Positions 1-11,340 of a stretch of DNA of 64,000 bases are shown in pieces (position 1 is the first letter of the stretch; each line of letters opens with the position of its first letter). The stretch is taken from NCBI GenBank assembly GCA_943736015.1, contig OX031060.1, positions 21,467,231 to 21,531,230 of the forward strand, given 5' to 3'. The notes under the pieces were generated by a model. The model was not told the DNA's origin. It worked only from the letters and a program-made list of their open reading frames with translations, and did not search any database. The DNA is from Tridacna crocea. Lineage: Eukaryota > Mollusca > Bivalvia > Cardiida > Cardiidae. Made by a program: the position numbers and the translations under genes.

Positions 1-89
1 ATAGACTACATTTGAAATTAACTATGGACAACTACTAAATGTGACCATAGCTTTAGGGCATATAAAAAGGGTAAAATAACTTCCAATAC

Positions 90-262
90 CTGTGTCTGTC
101 TGTGTAAGCTTCACTGACAGTCTGGTACGAGATGTGCACGTCCTGCATTAGACTCCGGATTCGCTGTCGCTCTTCAGGCTCACTCTGCTGCATTATCTCA
201 TCTTTTTCTCTGTCTGTGCGATCTATTGATGCTTTAACATCTTCCAGTCTCTTCTGTACTTG
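90..262 (-). CDS. DMD: Dystrophin exon equivalent to human exon 43
   Basis: Dystrophin links cortical actin to the dystroglycan complex under the plasma membrane. This exon encodes 57 codons plus 2 bases of a triple-helical spectrin repeat, starting QVQKRLEDVKAS and ending AYTDRHR. On the minus strand the acceptor is a T-rich tract ending TTGCAG before 262 and the donor is CAG|GTATTGG after 90. Phases are 0 at the start and 2 at the end; length is 173 bp. Human exon 43, as I remember it, is also 173 bp with these phases, and its protein (NIKDSLQ through MYKDRQG) lines up over the whole exon, including PEER against PVER. The preceding exon ends in phase 0, as required. Upstream residues in the same frame (a TTG codon at 268) are intronic. 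Known of the family: this part of the rod lies near the nNOS-binding repeats in vertebrates; whether that holds here is unknown. Confidence 0.9.
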
Positions 263-356
263 CTGCAATAGATGTTATAAAACCGTTGAAAAAGATATAA
301 TTTCTTTTTCATCTAAATCACGTGACATGCAAAGCCAAAACTAAGAGAAAGATACA

Positions 357-578
357 TTAACTCTTTACCAAATAATCCCCGAGTTTTAACAAACCTGAAG
401 GAGTCTTTTGAAAACCTTGCGGGAAAAGGAGAAAATGCTGGTTACCAGTATTTTCTCCTTTTCCCGCAAGGTTTTTTTTACACTTTTGCTGACAATTAGC
501 ATCATTTCAGCTACATTCAATATGTCGCCTGCAAATGCTCCCAGTTTGGACCAGTCTAAAATTTTAGTAAATAGCTAA
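357..578 (+). mobile_element. Family A TTAA hairpin element
   Basis: Left end TTAACTCTTTACCA is good; the right end is decayed (AGTAAATAGCTAA). The central palindrome is present with arms reading CCTTGCGGG. The centre reads GGTTACC, opposite to most plus-oriented copies. Confidence 0.75.
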
Positions 579-700
579 ACAGGAAATTGTCTGTCATCAA
601 GAGAATCTGATACATTAATCTTTCACCCAAGAATCCCATGGTTGATTCTGTTAAAGAAAGCCTTTTTAAATCCCTAAAGGAAGACCTAACTGTCAACCAC

Positions 701-768
701 GTAATTGGCCACCATGCAGTCTTGACTTTTCTCCGTAATTGGCCACCATGCAGTCTTGACTTTTCTCC
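701..768. repeat. Exact tandem duplication of a 34 bp unit
   Basis: GTAATTGGCCACCATGCAGT and the following 14 bases occur twice with no difference, suggesting a recent slippage duplication. Confidence 0.9.
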
Positions 769-821
769 AACTGAACAGCAGGGTAAGGCAGCAACAAAAT
801 ATCCCCACTGCGCTTGACTAG

Positions 822-1055
822 TTAACCCTTAACCACGCAATCCCCAAGTTTTAATGACCCTGAAAAAGAAAGCCTTTTGAAAACATTGTGGGAAAAGGAG
901 AAAATGCTGGTAACCAACATTTTCTTCTTTTTCCACAATGTTTTCTACTCTTCACAAAACAATTTTCAAATTTTCAGTCACTTTTATTTTGTCATATGCA
1001 AACGCTTTCGATTTTGGACAAGCCTAAATAAAATAGTGTCGTTTGGTAATGAGTT
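822..1055 (+). mobile_element. Family A TTAA hairpin element
   Basis: Full-length copy from TTAACCCTTAACCACGCAA to GGTAATGAGTTCA; right TTAA mutated. The palindrome has a few mismatches in its right arm. Confidence 0.8.
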
Positions 1056-1119
1056 CATACTGCATTGGTTTAGAAAGTCTCAGCAAAGCATTCAGTTTAC
1101 GTAACAGTTCAAACTCTTG

Positions 1120-1165
1120 GTTTTGTGCAGGTCTGATCTTGATATAAACAGGCTGCAATGATAAG
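1120..1165. repeat. Family J fragment (GTCTGATCTTGAT motif)
   Basis: Half of the dispersed GATC-rich palindrome seen best at 56065-56165. Only the GGTCTGATCTTGATATAAAC arm is present. Confidence 0.5.
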
Positions 1166-1309
1166 TTTTGTTGTTAAGTAGTTAGGAAAGGCATTGTATG
1201 AGTTGATTTTGTAGGTGATCGGGTCAGTATAACTTAAGTATTTACAGTAACATTTAAGTTAAGTGGTAACATATCATTCCAATAATTCAGATTTCTACAT
1301 AGAGGGAGT

Positions 1310-1495
1310 GATTTTGAGTTCCTAATTGAAAATATTAATTATTCTCAAACCATATGTTGTGGGTTCTGTCTAGAATCCTGTAATTGTGAGGATTCTAAAA
1401 AGTACCCACAACATAGGGTTTTGAAGAGAAATAATGGATTAGAACACTGCCACTTCCTCTCATCTTGAGCTCTGAATATAAATATGTATATGTTG
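1310..1495 (+). mobile_element. Family D palindromic repeat
   Basis: Centre is an imperfect inverted repeat: ATGTTGTGGGTTCTGTCTAG facing GTACCCACAACAT. The flanking arms (TATTAATTATTCTC to the left, GAAATAATGGATTAGAA to the right) match the copy at 13621-13813. The left terminus is decayed. Confidence 0.65.
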
Positions 1496-2006
1496 TGATA
1501 TAATATCATAATATATATAAGATATAGAGGATATTTGTTTTCCTGTACCACTCGTGAAAATATTACCGATGGTGTTCACGAGATGAAATAAATTTCAATC
1601 TTTCACCGAAAAAAACCAAATATTCCATTTATTTCATACTTTTAACCCTTTCTGGGAGGAGCTTTATCAAAATTCAGTACAGTTCTTTTCCCTTAATCTC
1701 CGTGGCGTACCCCTTCCGCATAGCAACGTTACGTCAAGCGCGAGAAATGTAAGGTATATGATGTCATATTTCCCATCTGGTTGTTAGGCACACGCAATTT
1801 ACCTAGGCAAGAAGAACGTGAAAATCGGTATTTTCACTGGTAGTACCAGTGTAAAATCGAAAAATATTTTCGCTGCTATTTCTCGATATCCTACCAGGAA
1901 GCATGAAATAATAATCTTTTTTGTTATTGCTGTCAGTATTGTTACTGTTACAACTGGACCAATCCAGTACCTCGTACAAGTGCATTTCAATATATTTGCA
2001 ACAGTT
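1496..2006. other. Intronic sequence without recognised gene
   Basis: CpG-richer than its surroundings, with a short hairpin around 1838-1852 (ACTGGTAGTACCAGT) and GTTCACGAG facing CTCGTGAAA near 1548-1582. It resembles a decayed non-autonomous element but was not matched to a second copy here. Confidence 0.4.
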
Positions 2007-2232
2007 TTAACCCTTTACCACACAATGACAACTTTTGACGACCCTGATAAAGAAGCCTTTTGAAAACATTGCGGGAAAAGGAGAAAATGCTGGTTACCAG
2101 CATTTTCTCCTTTTCCCACAACGTTTTCTACCCTATCAAATAAAAACCATTTGATATGAGCATTTTTGAAACTGTCATCTGCAAATGCTTTCAATTACGA
2201 CTGGTCTAAACTTTGTTGTGTGGTAAAGGGTT
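2007..2232 (+). mobile_element. Family A TTAA hairpin element, divergent arm
   Basis: Ends TTAACCCTTTACCACACAA and TGTGTGGTAAAGGGTTA. The right arm has a variant segment (CCATTTGATATGAGC) resembling the subfamily with GGTGCAA. Core centre GGTTACC is flipped relative to its orientation. Confidence 0.85.
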
Positions 2233-2618
2233 ACATTAATTCTTTTTTTTGTAAATGTAGAAAATAGACATGGACACAAAAACATTCAAAAGCAAAAAAG
2301 TTTCTTAACATCCGTTACAGATTCATTCATAGGCTTGTTCCCTTCACAACATCTTTGCTAATATATTTTATATGTGTGAAGACTAAAAAAATATACAGAA
2401 CAAATGGTACCACCTATCAACATCACATCTGGCCATAGTTATGCTACATCTGACTAACTTCTTTTTCTTTCATCTCCCTGTGGAGTAACTAATTACCCAT
2501 TGTGATCTATGAAAACAAATGCTCAGATTCCTAGATCTGTATGCCCAACTACCAACACCTTTCTCTTTACCAAGTCTTGTGAATTCAAAGCATTTTTAAC
2601 CCTTATCCTGCTAGATAA

Positions 2619-2846
2619 TTAACCCTTTACCCTGTACGGCATTTCTATGGTATCTCTTACTGACCCTAAATAACAGCAAGGATGAAGCCTTTTTTGATAT
2701 GTATAGGACACTTTTGATAGCATAGAAAACATTGTGACAAAAGGTGAAATTGCTCATCACGAGCAATTTCACCTTTTGCCATAATGTTTTCCAAAGGCTC
2801 CTACAAGCAATGCATAGAAACGAGTATCTACTGAGTAAAGGGTTAA
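2619..2846 (+). mobile_element. Family B TTAA hairpin element
   Basis: Starts TTAACCCTTTACCC, then GGCATTTCTATGGTATCTCT, and ends GAGTATCTACTGAGTAAAGG-GTTAA. Its central palindrome (GAAAACATTGTGACAAAAGG facing CCTTTTGCCATAATGTTTTC) is related to, but distinct from, the family A core; its centre is CTCATCACGAG. Confidence 0.88.
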
Positions 2847-2920
2847 AATGAAACTTTCAAACACATGGTAAAAACCCAAATTTAACTACTTTTTCTGGGA
2901 AAAATACCTCCCTCTCAAAC

Positions 2921-3010
2921 AGTGTAGATCAAGATAAGACTACACCATTCAAACTGCACATTCTGTGCGGTCTGATCTTGATGTACGCAGTCTGCAAAAC
3001 GCTACTGAGT
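2921..3010. repeat. Family J palindromic repeat
   Basis: GTGTAGATCAAGATAAGACT is followed by TCTGTGCGGTCTGATCTTGA, an interrupted inverted repeat. The trailing GAGTCTCACTTAGC also follows the copy at 56065. Confidence 0.65.
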
Positions 3011-3197
3011 CTCACTTAGCCATCTAAAGTTAAACATGGTGTTTGCTTGGGGGACAAAATGGTCCTAGCAGTTAGAAGTGTGTTTACAGCTTTCTAACCT
3101 AATTAATTCATTACCAGTGGACAAAAATTTAGACTGGTCCTACTGGCAGCATTTGCAGACAACAAGTTAAACTGCGCTCTAGTGGTGATTTATCTTT

Positions 3198-3424
3198 ATC
3201 TCTTTAACAAACAACAAAATTTTAGACTTATCCAAATTCAAAGCCCTTGAAGACAGCAAAATAAATGTGACTCACAATTTGAAACTTGTTGTGGGAGGGA
3301 TAAAAAACATTTTGGAAAAAAAGAGAAAATGCTGGTGACTAGCATTTTCTCCTTTTCCCCAATGTTTTCAAAAGTTTTCTTTATCTGGGTTGAACAAAGT
3401 CAGGATTGTGTGGCAAAGGGTTAA
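3198..3424 (-). mobile_element. Family A TTAA hairpin element
   Basis: Left end eroded (TCTTTAACAAACAACAAAAT); right end GTGTGGCAAAGGGTTAA good. Core nearly complete. The next fragment starts directly at its right TTAA. Confidence 0.75.
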
Positions 3425-3530
3425 TAGGGTAGAAAACATTTTGGTAAACAGAGAATTCTGAGAACCAAAAATTACTCTTTTTCTTAAAATATTTTCTAGT
3501 GTAATCAAAACACAGGATTGTTTGGTGTAA
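3425..3530 (-). mobile_element. Family A fragment
   Basis: A decayed right portion of a minus copy beginning at GGGTAGAAAACATTTTGG and ending ACAGGATTGTTTGGTG, abutting the previous element. Confidence 0.5.
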
Positions 3531-3554
3531 GATTTAAGAAAGGTCTGAAGTGGC

Positions 3555-3785
3555 TTAACTCTTTACCACACAAGAAAATTTTAGACTGGTCCAAATTGAA
3601 AGCATTTACAGATGACAAAATAAAGGTGACTGAAAAATTAGAATTTGGTTTGGGAAGGGGAAAAAACACTGTGGGAAAAGTAGAAAATGCTGGTTACCAG
3701 CATTTTCTCCTTTTCCCACAGTGTTTTTTAAAAAGGCTGCTTTCACAGGATCGTTAAAAGTCGGGATTGTGTGGTAAAGAGTTAA
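3555..3785 (-). mobile_element. Family A TTAA hairpin element, full length
   Basis: TTAA at both ends, terminal repeats TCTTTACCACACAAG and GTGTGGTAAAGAG. The core is the ACACTGTGGG variant, centre GGTTACC as expected for this orientation. Confidence 0.9.
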
Positions 3786-4169
3786 TATTCCTTTTACTCT
3801 AAACAATAATCCAATGGTATAATCATGAATAAGTTAAAAGTTTTGCTTCAATATCTTGCAGAGTTTATGGCATAATAAAGACACAGTTGAGCATAATCTA
3901 ATCAATTGGAGAGATTTCCTGCAGCATAGCATTCAGTTTTACAGCTCATTACTGCAGCAAGAATCCTACATTTTCATTTCAGACCTAAATCCAGTTAATA
4001 GGGGAGTAATTGACATAGCATCAGTAATTGGTTTTGTAGATAAAGCAAGCTCTAGATGTCATCATCAAAAGTAGAATACAGCTGTAACAGCAAGGTAGCC
4101 TCTTTCACCAAGTGCCACACACAAGCTGTCAGTTAATTGCTGGTGCAAGAGATAACTTTTGAAAATATT

Positions 4170-4995
4170 GTGGGAGAAGGAAAGTTCTCATGAGCAAATT
4201 TTTGATGTATTTGTCAAAGACAATACCACTGTGAGTTCAATACTGAATTCTGAAGGCCATGTATCATATTTTATGCAAAAGCATAAGGAAATAAACCCAA
4301 TTAAACACAATTCTTCACTGGCAACTGAATTTTTCGGTACCACTCAGGTAGGTAATTGGAAATGGAATGTTTAAATACACTGGGTAGGCCATCTATCGTG
4401 AAAATACTAATGTTTAATTGAAATCAGCTTCACTTGTAATAACCTTACATTGGTGAAATGATACAAAATTTGTCTTCCAATCGCCAAGTCCTGGGCTTTT
4501 TCATTCCAAAATCGTTTCGCCAAATGGCTTCATCTACCCAAGATTGCCTGCTACTCCATCTGATTGGGCTTGAATATTTATACATTGTATATCCAAATAA
4601 TCAATTGTAATGTTGGGAATCCAATATTAACAACAAAAATATTTCAAAGTCATAGTTTTTAGGTAAAAATTTGATTTTGTTCAATATATTTATATGGTTT
4701 CTGTCTCTATCTATCATACATCCTACTGTCATGGGACATTACTCCCAACTCCTCTAAATGATCAAAGGGAGACCACCAATCCACAAATAATCCTAACTTT
4801 GTCATAAGTACTTTCTCTTCAACCAAAAAGTCTCTTCAACCAAAAAGGTATTCATTTGCTTCGTGGGTTGATTTTTAAGCCAAAATTTGAATAATGTTTC
4901 TCTTTTTCCTTTCAAATTATAAATTCCACACATTGGTTTCCTTGACAAATACCATTTCAGTGTTCTCAACACTTTGATTTTCACATCTACCTGCA
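4170..4995 (+). repeat. Family G interspersed repeat, about 800 bp
   Basis: Shares long blocks with 22305-23795, 25310-25868 and 54398-55148: TTTGTCAAAGACAATACCAC, GGGAGACCACCAAT, GGTATTCATTTGC and TCTCAACAC/GCTTTGATT at the end. A local 17 bp duplication (TCTTCAACCAAAAAG) occurs near 4816-4848. No coding capacity or terminal repeats seen; class unknown. Confidence 0.7.
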
Positions 4996-5059
4996 CCTTT
5001 ATCATTTTCTATTTCTCTTTTGATATAATCTCTTTTTGGGTGAAAAAAAAAATATTGCC

Positions 5060-5165
5060 ATATCATACTGTGTAGATCCAAGATCAGACCTAAAATTCTG
5101 TGTTGTTTGCTCTTGACCTTCATTGTCTGCATTAGGTCCGAGGGTCGCACTTAGTAGCTTACTTT
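5060..5165. repeat. Family J repeat
   Basis: GTGTAGATCCAAGATCAGAC then a decayed second arm and CGCACTTAGTAGCTTA, matching the tail of the 56065 copy. Confidence 0.55.
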
Positions 5166-5490
5166 AAGGACAAGACGACAAACCCTGTAGATAAGCCATT
5201 CATGTACATTGATTGAAACTAAGAAGTGGTGGTGTGTACCTAGTGTTTATAGCTTATTTGAATCATCAGCTTAGCCAATTTCTAAAAAAGAATATTGTTA
5301 AAAAGACCAAACAACTATAAATTTACCAGACCATAAGGTTTTTTTAGACTTTTCTATACTGAAATGATTTGCAGAAGTCAAATTAAATGTGACTAGAAAG
5401 ATGGAATATCTCGTTGGATAGGCAGAAAACAATAGAAAATCCCGATTATCAGTACATGCACGATATTTTCTCATTTTTCATTAAAGTTTT

Positions 5491-7500
5491 GACAAGAAGG
5501 CCATGATGGCCCTGAAATAGCTCACCTGAGTCTATTGACCAAACATGAACCATCTACTTTCCAAGTGACCTAGTTTTTTATCAGACATTACCCATCATCA
5601 AACACTTTTGAGATATCAACAAGACAAACATTCTGACCAAGTTTCATGAGTATTGGAATGACAATGTGGCCTCTAGAGCGTACAAAAGGTTTTTCTAAGA
5701 TTTCACCAAGCGACCTGGTTTTAGACCCAACAATTACCCATTATCAAAGTCTTTTGAGACATCACTAAAACAAACATTCTGACCAAGTCTGAAGAATATC
5801 AGGCAGAAAATGTAGCATCTAGAGTGTACACAAGGTTTTTCTAATATTTGACCCATTGACCTAGTTTTTGACTCCATATGACCTATTTTCAAACTCATTC
5901 AAGGTATCACCAGGACAAATATTATGAACAAGTTTAAGGAGTATCAGACTGAAAATGTGTCCTCCAGAGCATACAAACGGTGTTTATAATATGTGACCTA
6001 TTGACACAGTTTTTGACCCAACATGACCTATTTTCAAACTCATCCAAGATATGATAAAGGCAAACATTCTGACTAATTTTCAAGAGTGTTGGACTGAAAA
6101 TGTGGCATCCAGAGCATAAACAACGTTTTTCTAAGATTTGACCTGGTGACCTAATTTTAACCCCCAATATCCCATTTTCAAACTTGTCTAATATATCATC
6201 AAGGCAAACATTCTGACCAACTTACAAGAGTTTTGGACAGAAAATGTGGCCTCTAGATTGTACAACAGGTTTTTCTAACATTTGACCTGCTGACCTAGTT
6301 TTTGACTCCACATGACCCATTTTCAAACTCATCCAAGATATCATAAAGGCAAATATTCTGACTAACTTTCAAGACTTTTGGACTGAAAATGTGGCCTCTA
6401 GAGCGTACTCAAGGTTTTTCTAAGATTTGACCTAGTGACCTAGTTTTTGACCCCACATGACCACTTTTTGAAGTTGTCCCAGATGTCATAAAGACAAACA
6501 TTCTGACCAACTTTCAAGAGAGTTTTGGACTGAAAAATGTGGCCTCTAGAGCGTACACAAGGTTTTTCTAAAATTTGACCTAGTTACCTAGTTTTTGACC
6601 CCACATGATCCATTTTCGATCTAATCCGAGATATCATCAAGGCAAACAATTTTCATGAGTATCCAACTGAAAATGTGGCCTTTAGAGCTTACACAAGGTT
6701 TTTCTAAGATTTGACCTAGTGATCTAGTTTTTGACCTGACCTGACCCATTTTCATACTCGACCAAGATATCATCCAATCAAACATCCTGACCAACTTTCA
6801 TGAGTATCGGACTGAAAATGTGGCCTCTAGAGCGTACACAAGGTTTTTCTAAAATTTGACCAAGTGACATAGCTTTTGAACCCACATGACCCATTTTCGA
6901 AGTTGTCCAAGATATCATCAAGAAATACATTCTGATGAACTTCCAAGAGTTTTGGACTGAAAATGTGGCCTCTAGAGTGTACACAAGGTTTTTCTAAGAT
7001 TTGACCTAGTGACCTAGTTTTTGTCCAGACATGACCCATTTTCGAACTCGTGCGAGATATCACTGAGGCAAAGATCCTAATCAACTTTCATGAGTATCCG
7101 ACCGAAAATGTGGCCTCTAGAGCGTACACAAGGTTTTTCTAAGATTTGACCTTGTGACATCGTTTTTGACCCCACATGATCCTTTTTTGAACTCGTCCGA
7201 GATATCATCCAGGCAAACATCCTGACCAATTTTCATGAGTATCCGACTGAAAATGTGGTCTCTAGAGCGTTCACAAGGTTTTTCTAAAAATTTGACCTAG
7301 TGACCTAGTTTTTGACCCAACATGACCCATTTTCGAACTAGTCCCAGATTTCATCAAGGCAAACATCCTGACCAACTTTCATGAGTATCGGACTGAAAAT
7401 GTGGCCTCTAGACCCTACACAAGGTAAAAAGTTGATGACGGATGACGACACAGCACAATCACAATAGCTCACCATGAGCACTTGGTGCTCAAGTGAGCTA
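5491..7500 (+). mobile_element. Helentron/pearl-like element with about 13 tandem units of 144 bp
   Basis: Left end ACAAGAAGGCCATGATGGCC (palindromic) then TAGCTCACCTGAG; right end carries GATGACGGATGACGACA, then a hairpin GAGCACTTGGTGCTC and AAGTGAGCTA. The subterminal GCTCACCTGAG and CTCAAGTGAGC face each other. Between lie about 13 units, each containing TTTGACCTAGTGACCTAGTT and CTGAAAATGTGGCCTCTAGA. No protein is encoded; the short minus frames here are repeat artefacts. Bivalve pearl elements and Helentron derivatives have this organisation; assignment by structure only. Confidence 0.75.
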
Positions 7501-7540
7501 GAAAGTCCTCGTCTCCAAAGTTTTTTGACAATTATTGTTC

Positions 7541-7773
7541 ACTTTACCCTTGATTGACACACAATCCCAAGTATTAACAACACTAGGGAAGAAGCCTTTT
7601 AAATAATTCAGGAAAAGAAGAAAATGCTGGTAACCAGCATTTTATCCTTATTTCACAATGTCTTCTGCTCTTTTATAGCTAGGGTCCATCAACTCGGCCA
7701 AATCTAAAAATCTAATTTGTTGTCTGCAACAGCTTTAAATCTGGAAATGTGAAAAAAATTGTTGTTTGGTTAA
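7541..7773 (+). mobile_element. Family A element, decayed left end
   Basis: Left end reads TTTACCCTTGATTGACACAC; the right end GTTGTTTGGTTAAC is shared with the next copy. The core has lost part of its outer arms. Confidence 0.65.
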
Positions 7774-7998
7774 CCCATTACCACACAATCCCTACTTTTG
7801 ACGCCCCTGAGAATGAAGCCTTTTGAAAACACTGTGGGAAAAGGAGAAAATGCTGGTAACCAGCATTTTCTCCTTTTCCCACAGTGTTTTCCACCCTTCC
7901 CAGAACAAATTTCAATTTTTCAGTCACCTTTATTTTGTCGTCTGCAAATGCTTTCAATTTGGACTAGTCTAAAATTTTCTTGTGTGGTGAAGAGTTAA
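7770..7998 (+). mobile_element. Family A TTAA hairpin element, reference-quality copy
   Basis: 229 bp with TTAA at each end. The palindrome is perfect: two 33-base arms (starting GAAAACACTGTGGG) around one A. It starts in the terminal TTAA of the copy to its left. Confidence 0.93.
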
Positions 7999-8171
7999 GA
8001 GTTACTGTTTTATGGAATGTGTCATAACAGGTAAACCAAACTTCACTAGAATACTGAACCTGAGATTGGCAATCTATTGTTCTCTGATACATTTTCAATG
8101 TAAACATGTAAAAACCTAGTAAGTATTACAAATCTTTGTGAGACAATACACTAGCAATACTGATGACATGA

Positions 8172-8284
8172 ACTCTTTAAAAACAGATAAAATCTAACAC
8201 ATGCCCAAGTTCAAAGCATTTACAGTGGAAAAAATAAATGTGACTAAAAAATTGAAACTCATTTCCTTTTGGGGAAAGAAAAAA
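8172..8284 (-). mobile_element. Family A left half, interrupted
   Basis: Runs from AACTCTTTAAAAACAG through AATTGAAACTCATTTCC and stops where the element at 8285-8866 begins. A possible remainder (GAAAAATGCTGCTAATCAGC) follows at 8869-8935. Confidence 0.6.
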
Positions 8285-8866
8285 CAAACAAGAGCTTCAC
8301 AAAGCGGCACATAGGCCCGAAGGGGCTTGTCAGTAAAATGAGTTGAAATGATGGAAGGGCCATGAATGAAGAGTAGTTAATCTCCATAATATGTGAAAAA
8401 TATTAAAGGGCAATAGCTAAGAGAAGAAGGGTGGCACTGTTACAAATTTTGTGAATTGGTGTTCTCCATAAGGTGTTCTATCAGTCTTGAAAGGTTCAAG
8501 ATCATAGCTTTTATATTTTAGAAATTATGGCCCAGACGAAAATTCACAGAGAAAACTAACAAAGGGCAATAACTCAAAAAAGAAGGATGGCAGAGTTATG
8601 GTTCTTGTGAAGTGCACTTCTTCATAATGAATTTATGGCCTGAACAAAAATTCAAGTGAAAAGTTGGTTATTTCAGAAATCAAGGGCAGATAATTTTAGA
8701 ACGCAAACAGCAATCAAAATTCTAAGACCCAGGTGCACAACTAGACATCATGGAGATTCATTGTGGCAAGTTTCAAATAATTCTGATGAAAACTGTAGGA
8801 GTTGCACACACAAGAAATTGCTAGCGAAGGGACAGACAGACGACCCTTCGGGCGTATAAAAATGAC
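8285..8866 (+). mobile_element. Helentron/pearl-like element, RSC type, short
   Basis: Starts AACAAGAGCTTCACAAAGCG followed by GGCCCGAAGGGGCTTGTCAG and ends GACAGACAGACGACCCTTCG then GGCGTATAAAAATG. CCCGAAGGG near the left end faces CCCTTCGGG near the right. It is a shorter relative of 47166-48273 and has one to two internal units (GGGCAATAACTCAAAAAAGA). Confidence 0.7.
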
Positions 8867-8935
8867 GAAAAATGCTGCTAATCAGCAAGTTGTCTTCTTT
8901 CCATATTTGCAATAGCCCTCTTTTAAAAGATTATT

Positions 8936-9339
8936 GGAGCCTTTTCCTGTTTGGTACAGAATTAAAGATGAAAGTGTACTGACAGAACCAAGAGAGCAAC
9001 AAAAGGCTCTGCATTGCTCTACTGACTCACATAGTTATGTGCGTGAGCCATGAATTTTGGAGACAATGACAATTCAGATGAAAAGGATAAAAAATAATTA
9101 CAAAAAATACTTTTGGCCAAAGTATCTCAATTTTTTTCATAAAAAATGGATAAAAATAGAAAATGATGCAAAAGCTGTTTTGTAATAAATTAGAGACAAC
9201 CTAATATATCCTTACTTAAAAAAATTAATTGAATGAAATGAAAAGTTGTCATTAACTGCCATGAAAACTTTGACAAAAGTTAAGTATCAAAGTCAATGTA
9301 GAAAAATGGTGATAAGATGTGTCATGGAAAACTGAAGTT
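8936..9339. other. Intronic sequence, nothing recognised
   Basis: AT-rich sequence without repeat match or coding signal that I can support. Confidence 0.5.
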
Positions 9340-9459
9340 ATGTCCCTTTACCACAAAATCCTGAGTTTGAAGAATCTTTTCAAAGGGAATTCTTAAAAAA
9401 TGATCGGGGAAATGCTGGTAACCAACATTTCTCCTTTTCCCACCATGTTTTCTCACCTT
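9340..9459 (+). mobile_element. Family A, truncated copy
   Basis: Left end CCCTTTACCACAAAATCC and a worn core; the right arm is missing because the next copy begins at its TTTTCTCACC segment. Confidence 0.65.
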
Positions 9460-9660
9460 TTAACCCATTACCACACAATCCCTACTTTTGATGCCCCTGA
9501 GAAAGACGCCTTTAGAAAACATTGTGGGAAAAGGAGAAAATGAGAATGTTTTCTACCCTTCACAAAACAAATATCAAATTTTCAGTCACTTTTACTTTGT
9601 CGTCTGCAAATGCTTTCAATTAGGACCAGTCTAAAATATTGTTGTTTGGTAATGGATTAA
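9460..9660 (+). mobile_element. Family A copy lacking half of the palindrome
   Basis: Both TTAA ends are intact. The core jumps from GGAGAAAATG straight to AGAATGTTTTCTACCC, removing the centre and most of the right arm. Confidence 0.88.
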
Positions 9661-9689
9661 AGACACTTGAGTAGTATTCAAATTTATGT

Positions 9690-9748
9690 TATTAGCAACT
9701 AGTTTCAACTTCAAACAGTCCAAAATTTTGTAATTTGGAAAAGAGTTA
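9690..9748 (+). mobile_element. Family A right-end fragment
   Basis: CAGTCCAAAATTTTGTAATT then TGGAAAAGAGTTAA. Confidence 0.55.
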
Positions 9749-10065
9749 AAAAATATGTCCCATGCATAGGCTACAGATTCCCTTAGATATCATGAGATGA
9801 GAGTTTTGATAGTATTCTATACATCTTGAAATGTGATAATCCATGGGTATAATGTGTAATACTGATTATGTTTTAGATTATACTTTAGTGACTAGAGTAG
9901 CAGTTATTGCATCATGAAAATACAATACAAACCCTGTGCCAGTAGATACCCTAGAAAAACAAACAACATAAAACACTAAACACTAAATATTTATCTTTTA
10001 GGTTCATTTGTGCACCTACTCAAGAAATGATCTGAACAACTATTTTTTGGGGTGATAACACATAA

Positions 10066-10294
10066 TTAACTCTCTACCAAATGACAAAACTTTAGACTGG
10101 TCCAAAATGAAAGCACCTGCAAACGACAAAATAAACCTAAATCAAAAATTAAAATCTGTTTCTGGTAGGGTAGAAAACATTGTTGGAAATGGAAAAATGC
10201 TGGTTACCAGCATTTTTCCCTTTTCCCAGAATGATTTCAGAAATGATTCTTTGCCTGGGTTGTAAAAACCAGGGTTTGTTTGCTAATGGGTTGA
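10066..10294 (-). mobile_element. Family A TTAA hairpin element
   Basis: Full length; left TTAA intact, right end TAATGGGTTGA mutated. Belongs to the subfamily with CTAAATCAAAAATTAAAATC in the arm. Confidence 0.85.
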
Positions 10295-10387
10295 GGGACC
10301 TAGTGGTAAATTTCTTAAACTCTGCTCTATGGCTAGTTTGTCCTAGTTCAAAGCAAATACTAACATGACATGCGAATTTGGCTCTAT

Positions 10388-10735
10388 TTATAACACAGTA
10401 AAATCTGCGACAATCCATGTAGAGTGACGTCATTCTATGAGTGACGTCATTCAGTGAGTGAGGTTTTCAATGGATCAAAATCTTCATCCGCGTTTTTACT
10501 CAAAGTTCAACCTTGTTTTCCTTGCACTAAGAATTTGCCATGTTAAAATCAAAAATAATCTTCTTTCTATCATGGTTTATGGTTCAAGAAACCACATTGT
10601 GAGTTATGAGGCACAATGAATAAACCACTTGGGCTATCGCCCTCATGGATTATTTGTTGTGCCTCATAACTCACAACTGGTTTATTGAATCATAAATCAT
10701 GATAGAAGATTATTTCTTACATTACATAATTATTA
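10388..10735 (+). repeat. Family F repeat with long inverted repeat
   Basis: Shares AAAATCTGCGACAATCCATG and downstream blocks with 26168-26430. Contains a long imperfect stem: ATAATCTTCTTTCTATCATG facing CATGATAGAAGATTAT, with GTGAGTTATGAGGCACAA facing TTGTGCCTCATAACTCAC around a short loop. A GTGACGTCATTC pair lies at 10421-10455. Confidence 0.65.
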
Positions 10736-10826
10736 CTAATTATTGTAAATGGAGCTCTGGTAAAGACACGCAATAGTCAATTTTACACTAAGACTGGTAT
10801 AACACAAACATTGAGCTCTTGATCAG

Positions 10827-11055
10827 TTAACTCTTTACCACACAATCCTGAGTTTTAACGACCCTGAGAAAGAAGCCTTTTGAAACCACTGTGGGAAAAG
10901 AAGAAAATGCTGGTAACCAGCATTTTCTCCTTTTCCCACAGTGTTTTCTACCCTTTCCAAACCAAATTTTAATTTTTCAGTCGCCTTTATTTTGTAGTCT
11001 GCAAATGCTTTCAATTTGGACTAGTCTGAAGTTTTCTTTTGTGGTAAAGAGTTAA
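10827..11055 (+). mobile_element. Family A TTAA hairpin element, full length
   Basis: Both TTAA ends and a complete core (CACTGTGGG variant); centre GGTAACC. Confidence 0.92.
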
Positions 11056-11077
11056 CAGCAGGTAATGGTTAACAGCA

Positions 11078-11277
11078 TCAACTCTTTACAAAACGACAAA
11101 TTTTTAGACTTGTCCAAAATGAAAGCACTTGCAGGCGACAAATTAAATGTAACTAAAAAATTTAACTTTGTTTTGGAAAGGGTAGTAAACAATGTGAGAA
11201 AAGGAGAAAATGCTGTTTCTCCTTCTCCCGCATTGTTTTCAAAAGGCTTCTATCTCAGGGTCGTAAAATGGGTTAAG
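11078..11277 (-). mobile_element. Family A copy with shortened palindrome
   Basis: TCAACTCTTTACAAAACGAC to GTAAAATGGGTTAAG. The core centre is deleted: AAAATGCTG runs directly into TTTCTCC. Confidence 0.8.
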
Positions 11278-11340
11278 TCCTTTTACTAAAGCTATTTTCA
11301 ACAGCTGTCAATTTCGTGTCTCACAGGATTATTCTGGTAG

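Noticed and set aside
5934..7084. Minus frames with repeated SRGHIFSP-like peptides
   Set aside because: Translation of the 144 bp tandem units of the mobile element.
7798..7998. Recurring small open frames with peptides such as ENTVGKGENAGNQHFLLFPQC in many places
   Set aside because: They are translations of the family A palindrome and arms in either direction, not genes.
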